From Dromaius novaehollandiae (taxonomy: Eukaryota; Chordata; Aves; Casuariiformes; Dromaiidae), in the NCBI RefSeq assembly GCF_036370855.1, contig NC_088113.1, forward strand, positions 18,186,501-18,250,500: 64,000 nucleotides of DNA, written 5' to 3'. Below the pieces are notes generated by a model that had not been told where the DNA came from, ran no database searches, and saw only the letters and a program-made list of their open reading frames with translations. The first letter of the stretch is position 1. Each line of letters opens with the position of its first letter. This document shows positions 1 through 12,500 of this stretch, piece by piece. Both the position numbers and the translations under genes were made by a program.

Positions 1-1991
1 TCCGGGAGCCGCCCAGGCCCGTGCCTCGGTTTCCCCGTGTCGGGGACCTCATCGTCTCCCGGTACCTTCACTAGTGGCCAGAACACATCTTGCCATCTCC
101 GCTCTCCCCGGTCTCCTCGCCAGGCTGACGAGCGGCGTGGCGCTCGGATGGGCTTCACGGACTGATCGGTGCAGCGAGGAGGACTGGTTTTGGGGCTGAA
201 GGTGTCCCGTGCGCCCAGAGAGGTCATTTTGGTACTCCGGGTCCTGGGCACCGCGCTCGGCAGCAGGGCGCAGGGCAGATGCTGCCCAGCAGCTGCAGCC
301 AGATGTGGGCTGAACATCTGTGTGCTCAGATCTCACCACCCTTGTGCTCACCCACCAGCACTGCTCCCTGAAGGCCCTTGCCCAGATCGTTTCATGGGCA
401 AAAGACTCCTGCTCCCCTCTCCTTTTCTTAGCCACATCATCAGCCCTCATACAGATTTCTGCAGTAGAAACCATCCAGATTCTGGTCCCAAATCACCGCA
501 GACCCATCTCTGCCTCAGCAGTTTGTTACTCACAGCAAGGCTTTACCAGCCCAGCTTTTACACCCCGTAAATCACCTACGTGCGGGATCCACCAGGTCTT
601 TCAGCTATTCCCGGATCCCTCCGTGTCCCCAGATCTCCAGGGCATCACTGCACGGCCCTTTGGGTACGGATCCCTTTTATTACTTCAGAAATTAGGAAAT
701 CTTTGGCGGAAGACATCTGGTTAGCGTCTAACGGGCTTAGGATACTCATTAAAGGGATACTTTCCCCCTTATCTAGCGCCTGATCTCGGGAGGAGCATGC
801 TTGCGGCCGCAGCGGCGTGCAGGGCCGCTCTGGCGATGCTGCCGGGCTCCCGGGAGGCAGCGCGGGCTCCGCTCGCCCAGCTCGCGCTCTCGCCTATGGA
901 AAATAGCCCCGGCAGACACTGTTAGCTGAAACCTTCCTCGCAGCCTGATGCTCAATATTTGATTTTGCTCCTCTGTTTGGCCTTTTAATGTGGCTCTGCT
1001 TATTTTTACAGGGTTCCCAATCCACCCCCTCCCCAGCTTGTTTATATTTTTGGAAAGCCTTCTGTTTAGTGCCTGTAATACCCCTGACATCCCTCAACTG
1101 CAGCGGTCTTCCGTTGCCCTCCTCTCTGCCGAGACTTAACCGGGATTTGTTTCAATACAGATCTCTCAAACTGTTTATTAAACCACCTCCCGATTTATCT
1201 GCAAAAGATTTTTCGCGAGTTATAAAATCTCAATCAAAATTCCTTGGGGCGTTTTGCATTCCCCTCCTATGACCACTAAATCCTATCTGCTCCCGGAGTG
1301 ACCCCTTGGCTAGTCGCCCGGGTTCGGGCCGGAGCCGCTCGAGGAGGAGGCTGCTCCGGCCGCTCCGCACACTGCCGGCGCACGTGGCCCTGTCCCCGTC
1401 CCAGCAAACGTGCTCCTTTTCCGAGCAGGCAGCAGCGTTGGGGCAGCTTTACGTCCATCCCATGCGGGAGGCTGGTTCCCCACGCTACGTTTTCTGGAAT
1501 CGCTCCGCTGCAAGTTTCTTCCCTTTTTGGCTTTTCCGGGCTTTGCTGCGAGCAAGGGTGAGGTCTCGGCGCTGTTCCATCCCATCGCACCTAGTTTTAA
1601 GCCCGTAACCTGCTAAATAATTCCCCTTCCACCTTGGTGTTTACATTCTTCAGATACTTCTCATGTCCCGACTGCTTTGTCCCTTCGCCGGGTTACACAC
1701 GGCCCCTTTCATCTCCCCGCGGGAGCAGCCGCCCGGCCAGCCCGGAGCCGCGCTCGCCCCTGGCCCTGCCGCGGGCACCCGTCGGTGCCAGGAGCAATGG
1801 CACTTTCCACCAGCGCCCAGGACACTTTCTTTTGCTTGTTTGCTTTTTTCTGCCAGAGATGAGGACTGCAAAGTATTTCACCTATCCGGAAAAAAAGCCT
1901 TTGGAGTTGGGTCCGATGAGCAGCTGTCGCACTCTATTTACAGGAGGATAAAACTCCTTAATGGCCTTTGCACACACAAGGATGTCACGTC

Positions 1992-2025
1992 AGGGTTTCG
2001 AACCCTCCGAGGGTTTTACCCTCGG
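1992..2025. repeat. Two adjacent short hairpins
   Basis: AGGGTT-tcg-AACCCT (1992-2006) is followed immediately by CCGAGGGT-ttt-ACCCTCGG (2007-2025). Both have perfect arms and 3-nt loops. Confidence 0.85.
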
Positions 2026-2249
2026 TGTCATTTGATTTTATATTTACAGTAGCAAACGACTGGCGAGTCTGTAATTGGAGTAATGCAGCTATGCAGAAGG
2101 AAAAAAAAAAATCACTATTATTTTAACATACACTGTTTCCCCCAAACGTGGTTCCCGACTGAGGCTGCCCAAACAGAACAGCCCACCTAATCCACACTTC
2201 AAAGAGAAAACTAAAAGGGACAAAAGCAACGTGAAAGGATGAAGAGTCC

Positions 2250-2600
2250 CAGAGGGGCCTTATCAGGACCCTGGCAGTGGCTGTTCCCACGTTTCAGTGG
2301 GAAAAAGGAGACAACGGGAGCGCGAGCCTCCGAGGCTGATAGAGGATTTTCCCCTGGCGAGACAGCGAGGCTTTAGAAAAGCTGCGGCCGAGTGTGGGAT
2401 CATTAAACACCTTCCGATCCCTCCCGCGCCGCCAATCACGGCCGCGGCAGCCGCCCTCTCCGCGGCGTCGGCCGAGCCCGCTTTGAAAACCTCCCCATTT
2501 ATCACGGCCGGAGAGGTCCCGCCGAGACCGCTGGAGCCTGCTGCTCGTCAGCGGGGCACCTTATCTTCCCAAAACATTTACTTAACCCTTCGTCTCGCGG
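2250..2600. promoter_or_regulatory. Candidate regulatory element with three GATA-type motifs
   Basis: CTTATCAG (2259-2266), TTATCA (2499-2504) and CTTATCTT (2560-2567) lie in a CpG-rich block about 28.5 kb beyond the GATA5 3' end. The same block has CCAATCA (CCAAT box) near 2440. Regulatory role is inferred. Confidence 0.25.
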
Positions 2601-2999
2601 TGGGAACAAGGGGAGCCCGGCCGCGGGCGCCCGCACCGGTCCCGCGCGCACGGAGAGGCGCCGAGCACGCAAGCGGATTTTGGGTGGGTTTAGGTGTTAA
2701 ACACACCTCCCAGCCAGTGCTATCACCCGTCCGCTGCGACAGGCTGTCTTAATATTAGCCTCTACCTCCTTGGAAAGGGTCATTGCAACCACCGAGCAGA
2801 GCTTTGCTTTTAAATTCGTTCTACCAGACGCAGACGTCCAAGGAGCATGCTTTTCTAGCTGTATTCAGGCAAAGAAACGCAGTCTGAGTTAGTTCTAGCA
2901 GTGACAGGAACAGTCGCCCAAACCCAGCCCAGCTCCCTGCAGGGAGGGCCGCCACCGCCAGCAGGTGCAGCTCGCGCTGTGCACAGCCCTAGGGGTTAT

Positions 3000-3081
3000 T
3001 TTGAATTATTCTGTAGCCAGCATCATTGCAACTGGAGGGCTTTGAATTATTCTATAGCCAGCATCATTGTAACTGGAGGGC
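3000..3081. repeat. 41-bp tandem duplication
   Basis: Two head-to-tail copies (3000-3040, 3041-3081), 39 of 41 bases identical, differing at CTGTAG/CTATAG and TTGCAA/TTGTAA. A recent local duplication. Confidence 0.95.
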
Positions 3082-6000
3082 TTTGGATGCATCCTCACTG
3101 AATGACAGGGTTTCTTACAAAAGCAGGTCTTTGGGGAGAATTTTGCTTTGATGCAACAAGTGAGCTGGTGTTACAGGTTTCCGGCGAGGGACGGGTCAGA
3201 CACCTACGAGGGGAAATGAAATCTCAACGCTTGACCTTCAGTTCAACAGGAGAGGGACGCTTGGGACTGTTCCTCTTACCTGCAGCGTGAAGCGACGTAT
3301 TCCCCGATACATCTGCGCTTACAGAATAAATCAGTAGCGATGAGTCGCTTGCTGTCAGAAAGCCTGTCCACGGGGGACAGCAGAAAAGCAGGACGGCCCT
3401 GCGGCGTGCCGGGCACCTTCGGCCTCTTGGGAAACGCACGGAGAACCGCAAGTGTCTGCGCCCTCAATGCCCAGCAAACCGTGGACCAAAGAGCATTTCA
3501 ACCCTTTCAATCCTTCCCTGACTCCAACGGGCTTTGGATCATGCCGTGATCTTTCCTCGGGTGATCCAAGAGCAACGTGCCAGCAGACCCACAGGCGGGT
3601 GACGGCAGGCACGAAGGCACTAGTCTAGCGATGCAGCAGGGGAAGAGCAAAAAAACACAACCAAAGTGAGGAAATGCAGGTGAGTATGCATAGCTCTTTC
3701 CCCAAGTGCGAAAAGCCCTCAGCTGAGTGGTTTAGCAGTTACACCGGAGACAGCAAGCCAATGGCTGCCTTTCCAAAGCCGCATTTTAAGTCTTTGTATT
3801 AACAACACAAAGTATTGCCCTGGCATCTGTGACAAGCGTTGGGAATTCACGTTTTTATCTAGGAATACAGACTCGCAGATCACGGTAGTGTTTGACAACA
3901 CGACAGCCTCCGGAAACGTGGGATAAAGCCAGCACCAAGCAGCTCTCCTGTGACAGCGACGGAGGCAGTCTGGCACACCGCTCTTAATTCCAGTCTGTAT
4001 TATTGCAATCTCTAAAGTGTTTTAATTAACCTTCCTTAACCTACTCACTTAGCAGAGCTGGGACTGAGGTTGATCTCTGCTTGTGTGCCTCCTCACGCTT
4101 CAGCAATTACTGCTATCCAGGTGGTCTCCCCAAGTCCTTCTGAGGGAATGTAGGAAGGAAGAAATAGGAACTTCATGTTTCCAGGTCATATGTCTGTACT
4201 GTCACTTAGTTAAGCACACATTCACAGCCCTGCTGGAAATGCATTTCTCCTCTGTTGGAATTTATTGCTTAGATTTTGCCAGCTCATTTTCCACCTATGC
4301 TCAGCAGAGGACTTAGGGCCTTGCCCAAGGACGCACATCCTGGAGAGTCTGGGAATGGTCATACCTCAGCTTGGGTCCAAGCTCTCGTGCATTTGGTCTG
4401 CACAGGCCAGACAGCTATGGAGCTAGAGGTGCCCCAGCAGTACTGTGAAACCAGCTCCTCCTAAGGCCAGCAACTCGGTGGAAGCTACAGCCAGGCTAGG
4501 AGCAAATCAGAAGAAAGGGAAACAAAAATAAAGAAAATAAATCACAGGGATCATAAAGCTCAGCCTGATTCCCAAGTCCACTCTTCATCCTGCAAGGCTG
4601 GACATAGCTACAAGCAGTCCCTAGCCTTTCCTCACACTTGTGTGCAAGTGAATGTTGTGTAGCTTGCTGATAAACATAGGATTCTGGAGTTTTCAGAATT
4701 CTCTGTGTTGGGCTAGGCTGCTGGAGAAGAGCACATCTTTACTGGGCCACTTAATTCATGCCCATAGGGAACGTGCAGCCACCCCAGGTGCATCCTGGTC
4801 TCCACCAAGAGCTGCCAAAGCCACCTTCCCTTTGACAAGTCAAGTTCTTAACTCACATGACATCGAGTGTGAAGTTTAGGATCCTTTGCAAGGAGAAGGG
4901 CTATTTATTCTTCAGCAGTGAGTATTTATACTCTGAGCGTTACTGCTGGCAAGCAACTAACGCCCTGTTTGTGTGACATGTGGCAGGCCAGCACGGCCTC
5001 GCGGATGCCACCCTATTGTTACTGAGGTGCAGGAAGGGACCTTCAGTAAAGGAAGGCACTCCTTCAAATACAGCTTAGACTGCATCTGCGAGAGCTGTAT
5101 TCTCCTAGCCCGTGGGAACAGGGGATGAAGGAGAGTGACGTTACCTGCCGCTGCAGAGCAGCGTTTAGCACGGATATCTAGAGGCGATGCCCCTGGATCA
5201 CCCAGCTAGAAATCAGCAGCCTGCATACAGGGTGTGGGGATCTTTCGGACTCTGAGCACACGAGCAGAGCTCTCCAGTCATCGCTGCTTCTTGCCAGAAG
5301 CAAGGTTTGAAGAGCACACAACAGTGCCTTTGAGCCCTGGGTGGAGTTAGTCTGTGTCCTGGATTTGAGCAAGTGTGCAACACTTAAGACCAATCTAAAT
5401 TTCTCTGAACTCAGTGAAATGCCTGCAATAAGAGTTAGATTAGACAACATTCACAGAACTCCTTCTAGCAAGAACCAAGTTCCTCTGCGTAAGGGAAACC
5501 TGTGTTCAGAACTATGCAGCTGTGCACTTGGGCAGCTGATGTTTTGGTCTTTGTTCAATAGGAAAATTATTAGGGATGCTTTCATGTTACTCTCCATCCT
5601 TTTCGGAGTCAGTGGGAAGTGTCAACTTGCCCTGAAAACATTAACTCACTCTTATAAACATCTGTGACTAAGAGCTAGTGTTTCTTTAGTGTCTACCCTT
5701 TTTCCATAGGCTTATGTGACTTTGGGCAAGGCAATGCACAAGCTTCCTACTAATAAAACAGAGATGAAACTCCCTCATCTTGTATCATTTTTTTTGAACA
5801 ATACTCTGATAGAGAAAAGCACATACAATAGTTCAAAGGAATGGTGTCATATCTTAAGTGACATAAGAGAAATAAGCACCTACCTTTGTTCATTTTCTAA
5901 AAAATAAAATAAAAATCCAGGATGCAAGTAGCTCATATAGCTTTGAATCTAGAAAGAGCTTTGCTATGAGGAAGGAAAGCAGACTTTGGATGTAGCTTTT

Positions 6001-9000
6001 ACGACATTCATCCTAGAAAAGCTATAGGAATGTGACATATATTGTCAACGTGCCTTGAATTAGAGGCACTGCTGTGTAACTCATGACTCCCGTTTCCTCA
6101 TGTTTTTATGGAGAAAGGCTCACTGAGATTGCCAGACATCTGATGTATTCCACTGCTAGTGAAGATAGTCCTTCTGGCCTGGAACACATAATCTTTTGTT
6201 TTTACAGAGCGTTACTGGACTGACTGGTGAAGTGGCTGTCATACTGCAACGGCATGCTTTCCCCGAGCTAAGTGACATTCCCGTACTCTTGGCAGCAGAA
6301 GACATGCTTCTCCTGCGGTGGAAGCGCTCGGAGGAAAGCCCCGCGTGCTTTGGCAATGCCATCCAGGTACCTGGCAAAAATCACTCGACACTGCCTGCCC
6401 TCGTTCCATCCCTTGCTCCCTCCGCTCTGATAACGGGGGCTTGCAAGCGTGCTCGTCCTCATCCTAACAAGGAAAAGCATCGTTACAAAAATCATTCTTA
6501 AGGGAAGAGAAAGATGCATGTTCCAGATGGAAAGATGCAGTATCTCACAGCTGATTTAGGATGGAGGGGAAAGACTAGGGTTCTAGCTCACGATGGAAGA
6601 GGGTGAGTGCAACCACGAGGCACAAAGTGTGGCACGGGTGCTTAAACACACTGAAGGCAACTGAGCTGGCATGAAAGAGTTGCTACAGTGTTCCCCCAGT
6701 GCACTCAAAAATTCAATGGCAGCAGTTTAAAGTGCTTTCTTCCACCCCACAAGTGAGGGGGCAGATGTCTGAGGGTGGCAATATCCTAGAGCCCCACAGC
6801 CAGATCCACCTGGACTCAGTTTTGGCCTCTCAGCTGAGGGATCTGACAGATGACATATACTCCCTTAAATGGGGTTTGCAAGCTACCTAAAACACTTTAA
6901 GCCACTTCCAGGAAAGTGAAACATTTAGCACTTGTGTTGGCCTGAGAGCATACACGCAGGCTATCGCCACAGTCCAGCAGATGCTAGTGGCTTGTTCAGG
7001 TGCAGTGACAGCCTTGTCCCTGAGCTCGGTGTTACAGTGTTCAAGGTAAAGGAACCATTTTGGGATCCTCAGAAGCACTCACGGGATTTTTGGAGCATAC
7101 CAAAGCTGTAGGTCTACGTAGAGCTCTCTCTCCCCCTTCCTTGGAGTTGGCTGTGCAGGAGATACGGAAACCTGTTGGATGGATGAACATTACTGGTTAC
7201 ATGGTGCCTGACAGCATCACTGACACTAGAGCAACGGGTCCCTACCCAGGCAAGCATCTGCAACATAGCTCCTTCAGGAAGGATTTTTTTTAGGAAGAGA
7301 ACACTAGTCTGAAAGATGCCTTGCATTTCTCCTCTAGGCATTATAGCTATTAAGTAGAATAAGGTTTTTTTCCCCTCCCTCCACTGAGGTTAAGTTAACT
7401 TAACAGTACTGGGAGACTATCAGAAAGAAAGTCATACTGTTGCATAATTCTACAGATTGCACAAGTTAAATCTCATCTTCAAGCTTTCCTTTAAGTAGAT
7501 ATACTCCACACCAAGCCCACCAAATCCAGAGCTTTGGAGTTGCCCCTTTCGGACCCCTTCAGCCCTGGCCTCACCCAGAGGAGCACGTGTTTCTCTCGTC
7601 GTAGCCATGCCAAGCTAATGGACTGGCTGTGCTTAAGCACACCAAGACTAGCTCCAGCTCATTGAGTCTGAGACAGCGCTAGAGTTGAAAAAGAGACGTT
7701 AAGCCCATGTAACATCAGTTAAGACACCATGGGATTTTGCCAGCCAGTAATTAACTGGCTGTTAGAGAGCAGATGCAGTAGGCTAGTACCCATGAGTGCT
7801 GGCTGCCTGCTAGCTTGCCACTAACAACTGTGAAAGGAGAACCTATGAGAGCCCTGCAGTTAAGTCTTATCCACCAAAGAAGTTATGAACTTAATTTGGA
7901 GGGGAAGATGATTGTGAAGCAACAGGAAGCAAGATGAGGTATCTGGGACGGTCATCAGGAGCCACGGGAAAGCTTAGCATAGAAATAATCCCTTGAAAAT
8001 ACTCAGCTGTTATCACGGCAAAACTTTATTGGCTAATAAAGCAACTAGGAATGCCTGCATTACCCTAGATTGTCCCATATGCAGATAAATAGCTACAGGT
8101 GAAGCCAAACAGAGCAAGCCACGAAAAGTCCCCAGGTAAGGTTTTGACCAGGAGGCACCTGTGAGCAGAGGTCGGGGTTGGGGCAAGCCTTTGCACGAAG
8201 GAGCTGCCACCTGAAGGGAATTTGGTCCTTGAGGCCTCTGGGAAGGGCCAGTGTTACACCTCCTTATGCTTAAAGGAGAAAAAGAAAGAAATCCCAACTC
8301 AACCAAAGCAAACAAACAAGAAAACCCCTGGAGCAAAGAGGAGACATGACTTCTCCCTGGCAGGATAGCTGGTAGACACTCCAGGACCATTCCGATGGGC
8401 TCACAGTTATTACTGCTTCCATACAATTACACTAGTCCTGACCCCAAAGATTAAGGAGTCACCTGAACTGTAATTAAAGATACTACAGCAGCAAGAGCAG
8501 GACTACCAGAGCCAGCCTTCACCTACCTGGCTTGCTTACCTGCAGCAGCAAAGCTGGTGTAACACAGGGCACTGTGCAAACCTCCGGGGAGCCCTGAGCG
8601 TGCACAGATGCCCTTCCCTCTTTCACCACTGGGTTAAAGCCAGCTCCTCAGGTCCCTCGGCACTACTGCTACCTCGCCAGCGTGGTGCCAGTGCTGCAGC
8701 CTTGGACTGAGCAGTCAAGACCTGCATCTAAAACCACCGCTGAGTCCCCCCCTAAGAAACAGAAGAATGTCATCCAAAGAAAACCAGCCCCAAAGCCCAT
8801 GATTTTGAATCTGTGAAAACCTCACCCCCTGCTCTCCCCAAACATCCACCCCAGCTCCCTTCCTTCCCTTTTATAGCCCGGCCCCCCACCCGCAGCCCTC
8901 CAACCTGTGCCGGGCCACGCTACCTGCCCTTAAAGAGGTACCGTTCGGATCCAGCCTGGCCCTAAGGAAACAGGGAAAACACCGCACAGGAAATTTTGGG

Positions 9001-9500
9001 CTGTGTGTGAACTGCTGGTGACAACAGAAGTGCCGTAGCCAAGGGTGAACACGGGTAAGCCCCCACCTCTTGCTTGGGCAACGCAGAATTTACTTGCTTT
9101 GGCTGAGTTCACGCACTTGAATTACTACCACGGCAAGGGACAATGGCATCTTCGGCTGAAGGACAGAGCTTCTGCTCACCGCTGGATAAAGGAGGCCCAT
9201 AAGGAAGTGCAGAATGAATATTTTATTCACAACTGGTCATTATTCACTCATCGTCACTTCAATGAAGTGGCTCCAATTTACAGGGAATTTAGCTTGAAGG
9301 ATATAAAAAAATATTTCACATTCCTGCACTCTCTTTCATTTAACATTTTTCCAGATACGCTTCCCAGTCTTTACTCGCATTGTTCCTTTACCCATCACAA
9401 TCTTCTTTTAGGCGTAACATTGTTATCTATTATTTTAATCCCAAAATGGTAAGGGAGTGCTAGGTGGAAAAAAAAAAAACACATCATGGGAAATAGGCCC
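3082..9500. other. Intergenic, no gene recognised
   Basis: Mixed-composition single-copy DNA. Open frames are all under 140 codons and show no family resemblance. A 16-nt palindrome lies at 7389-7404. No transposon or RNA gene recognised. Confidence 0.5.
7389..7404. repeat. 16-nt perfect palindrome
   Basis: GTTAAGTTAACTTAAC reads the same on both strands. It contains two TTAAGT (NKX2-like) half-sites around a central GTTAAC. Confidence 0.9.
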
Positions 9501-12500
9501 AGCAAATGGAGTTAAGTAGAGATAGGAAGGAGCCAGGGTCTGTCAGCTCCCCAGGGTCCCGCAGGATGCCTGCGAGTGACAGACAGCATTTCCCGAGTAT
9601 CAGACAAGGCCAGAGAAATTTCTTGATAAACTAATTAAGCAAATGTGTTGAAACAATGTGAGTGTGATTGGGTCTTTGCTCACTGCCCGCAGACAGGCTC
9701 GGAGCTGCTCCTGGGGCACGGGCAGGCTTTGGGCTGCTCCTGCTTTGCAAGGCACACGTTGCTGGGGGATAAACCATCTTTTTGGGGAGATGATGACGAA
9801 TAAAGTGATGAGCCTCCTTTATAGAGTGGGACCCGGGATCTGGGAGTGGGTTGTGACCCGGGCACCCATCGTCTCCACGTGGCGCGGGGTCTTCGGTGCC
9901 TGCTGCTGGGAGACCCGCTGGGTGCGTGGTGCCAGGGCCTTCATCCCGCTGCGTCAAGCGAGGAAGGGTTTCCTTATGGGATCTGCTTGATAAAGAACAG
10001 GGGGTGCCAAGCTGGGCTGTGAGCACCACCGGCTGCTCACCCGCGGGCAATGCCTCCCTGGGGACGTGGCGCTTTGCGGGTGAGATCTGCAGGGAGCCCT
10101 GGTGAATAAGCTCCACCAGGCCTGGACCAGCCTGGGGACCTCTGCCTTGGCACTGGGAGCACTGGGGGATGTGGTGCAGGGACCTCGGGGCAATAGCTAT
10201 GGATAAAGATGGCTGCATGTATGCATTTATTCTTAATGCTGATGCTGTTGGGGTTGCCAGTGAAGGCGAAGAGGAAGGAGGTGGTGGTGTCCTGAGGAAG
10301 GCTGTGCATCTATCACCACTCTTTGGGGTGACCCTTGGAGCAGCTGCCCCGGGGGCTGCCCTGAGCTCGTTTCCATGTCTGCTCGGTTCAGCGCCGTGCA
10401 CACAGCCTCCCTCCTCGGCAAACGGGTCTGCACCAGCCCCTGGCCCTGAGCACGCAGAGGGCCTTTAGCCCCTCTCTTACTTCTTCATTACACAAGAGGT
10501 GCCGTTGCGCTCAGTGTGACTGCACATGCCCGGCATTCTCTGCCTTTGTGCTTTTCCTGTGGCCAAAAATAGTCAACAGATACTGAGGAGAGCAGTGCCA
10601 GGGCTGCAGAGACGCCGGCTGCTTTCTGGCAGGGCGGTGGGGACTCTCTTGCTCTCCCTTCTCAGTGCAAGACCACTGGCAGTGGCATTTGTTTAGAAAT
10701 CAATGCAGAAAGAAATATTCCCGTGCTGTATGCTTGCTTGCGGAGTGAAAGATTACATCCTATTCTCATGACGGCTGCCTCTGCCCTCTATCCTTCCTTC
10801 TCCTCCCTCTCGGTCCTCCTCTGCCTTCCAAACATAACGTAAAGGCCGCGCATATCCTGAGCAGTGTTCGCTCAGACGCGGCAACCTGGACTTGACCCCT
10901 GAGGTTCTGGCTCCACCGAGTCTTCCTGACCGTTTCGAGCAGCAGGAACCTCTGTCAACGGCGGTGATGGATGGGTTCAGTGGGAGAGAGGCCTACAGAC
11001 AAAAAGTCTCGCAAACACAGTGACAGGCAAAAATAAAAAAAGACCCTGAGCTCTACTTGCTCCGAGCAGAGCTGGGGAAGGGCCTGCTGACGTTCAGCAG
11101 CCACACAGGGCTGTCCCTCCTCCAGGACTGCCCGGTTATCACTCTCCTCCTCTTAGCTTGGGCTGTATATAGGGCGCTTATCTCTTGCCCAGGTGTAGGC
11201 TGGCTTTCAGGCCTTCCAGTACTTCAGCTTAGCCACCAATAGCTAGAAATAAAACAAATAATGGCGAACATTTCTCCCGTGCGTTATGATGAGAGTGGAG
11301 GTGCGGGACGTGCGGATGGAGGGAGTGCCGTTGCGGGGCAGCCCGCGCAGCCGCCGGGCGGGAGGCTAGCAGGTAACCTGAGGAACCATCTCTGTTCACA
11401 AGTCAGCTTCCAGGCGAGCAGATGGTCCACACTCGCATCTTGAACCAAGTGTCATGGTCAGACTGAGACGGTTGGCTTGACCAACATTGTTTCATTACAC
11501 TGTGCAGAGCCAGGACAGCTGCTGGGCAAGATCCACCCCTTCAGGACCTTACTGCCCATGAGATGTCACTGAATGTGAGGCGCCTGGGCATCCCTGTCCA
11601 GCACCCACCCCTCGTGGCTGCCTGCACCCTGGACTGGGATGTGTGGTTCACGTTGCAGGAATCCCCAGCAAGACACGTCCTGGAGATCAGTCTCAGAGAC
11701 ATCAGCCCTCAACTAACCTCTGCAGCGTCTAAGCAGCCAAAGAGGCCAGAAAAGGAAATGAGAGACGAGAAGAGAGGATCTGACCACCTGTTTCTGCCTC
11801 CTTTCCCAGGTTGTTTCCTTGTAAGAGGAACACACACCCTGCAGTCCAAATATTAGCTGAGTTCCCATTTCAGGCAATACCATCATTAGCAAACTCAATC
11901 CCAGCACGCATTTGCACCCACTCTCTGTTCCATGACATTTTAACACTGAAACTCTATTCATTTTGTTAAGACTAGTCTTGCTTTTATTTACGTATCCGGC
12001 ACAGAAGGCAAGCTCTGAAGGTAATCTGGACTTGGGTCACTGGTAACCTGTGGGCGCTGGATTGGGGGAACATCAAATTAAAAGGACAAGTCACAGATTC
12101 AGTGGATCTTTCCCTGCTGAGCTAGACACTAGAAAAAGAAGTGAAGAGAAATAAGAGACTATATACCCTCTCCTTTAAAGAAGTTCTTGCAAGGAGCTCA
12201 GACCTCTGATCTTCTCCGAATTTCACTGCAATCTCTACAGCCAGCTGGGGAAAACGGAAAGGTTTTGACGGTGGTGGTTCTGTTGGAAGCGCATCACTGT
12301 TGCCCGCAGGAGTAGCACAGTCTGCCAGAGGAGAGCAGGGGAGCACGAGGCTGGGAGGTGGTGCGAGGCCAGCGTGGGCCATTGCAGGGGCCCTTTGCCC
12401 TGCCAGCCCCTCTGGCAATCGCTGCCTCCTCGAGCAGGCCACGTGGCACCAGCCTTTCCCGCTGCTCGCGCTGGAGAAGTCATTCACGTGTTTTGCTTCC

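Larger units (their letters stand above)
1..2900. other. GC-rich intergenic flank
   Basis: No gene was recognised. CpG-rich patches lie at about 780-930, 1300-1850 and 2290-2700. Short AT-rich segments between them, for example 930-1270, look like single-copy non-coding DNA. The largest open frames (about 150 codons) lack family resemblance and are attributed to high G+C. Confidence 0.5.

Noticed and set aside
1992-2006. tRNA-like T-arm (GGGTTTCGAACCC)
   Set aside because: It has an extra base compared with the B box, and no A box or acceptor stem is present nearby.
9631-10401. 256-codon minus-strand open frame
   Set aside because: No recognisable domain, Pro/Ser-rich mixed composition and no flanking exon structure that could be supported.
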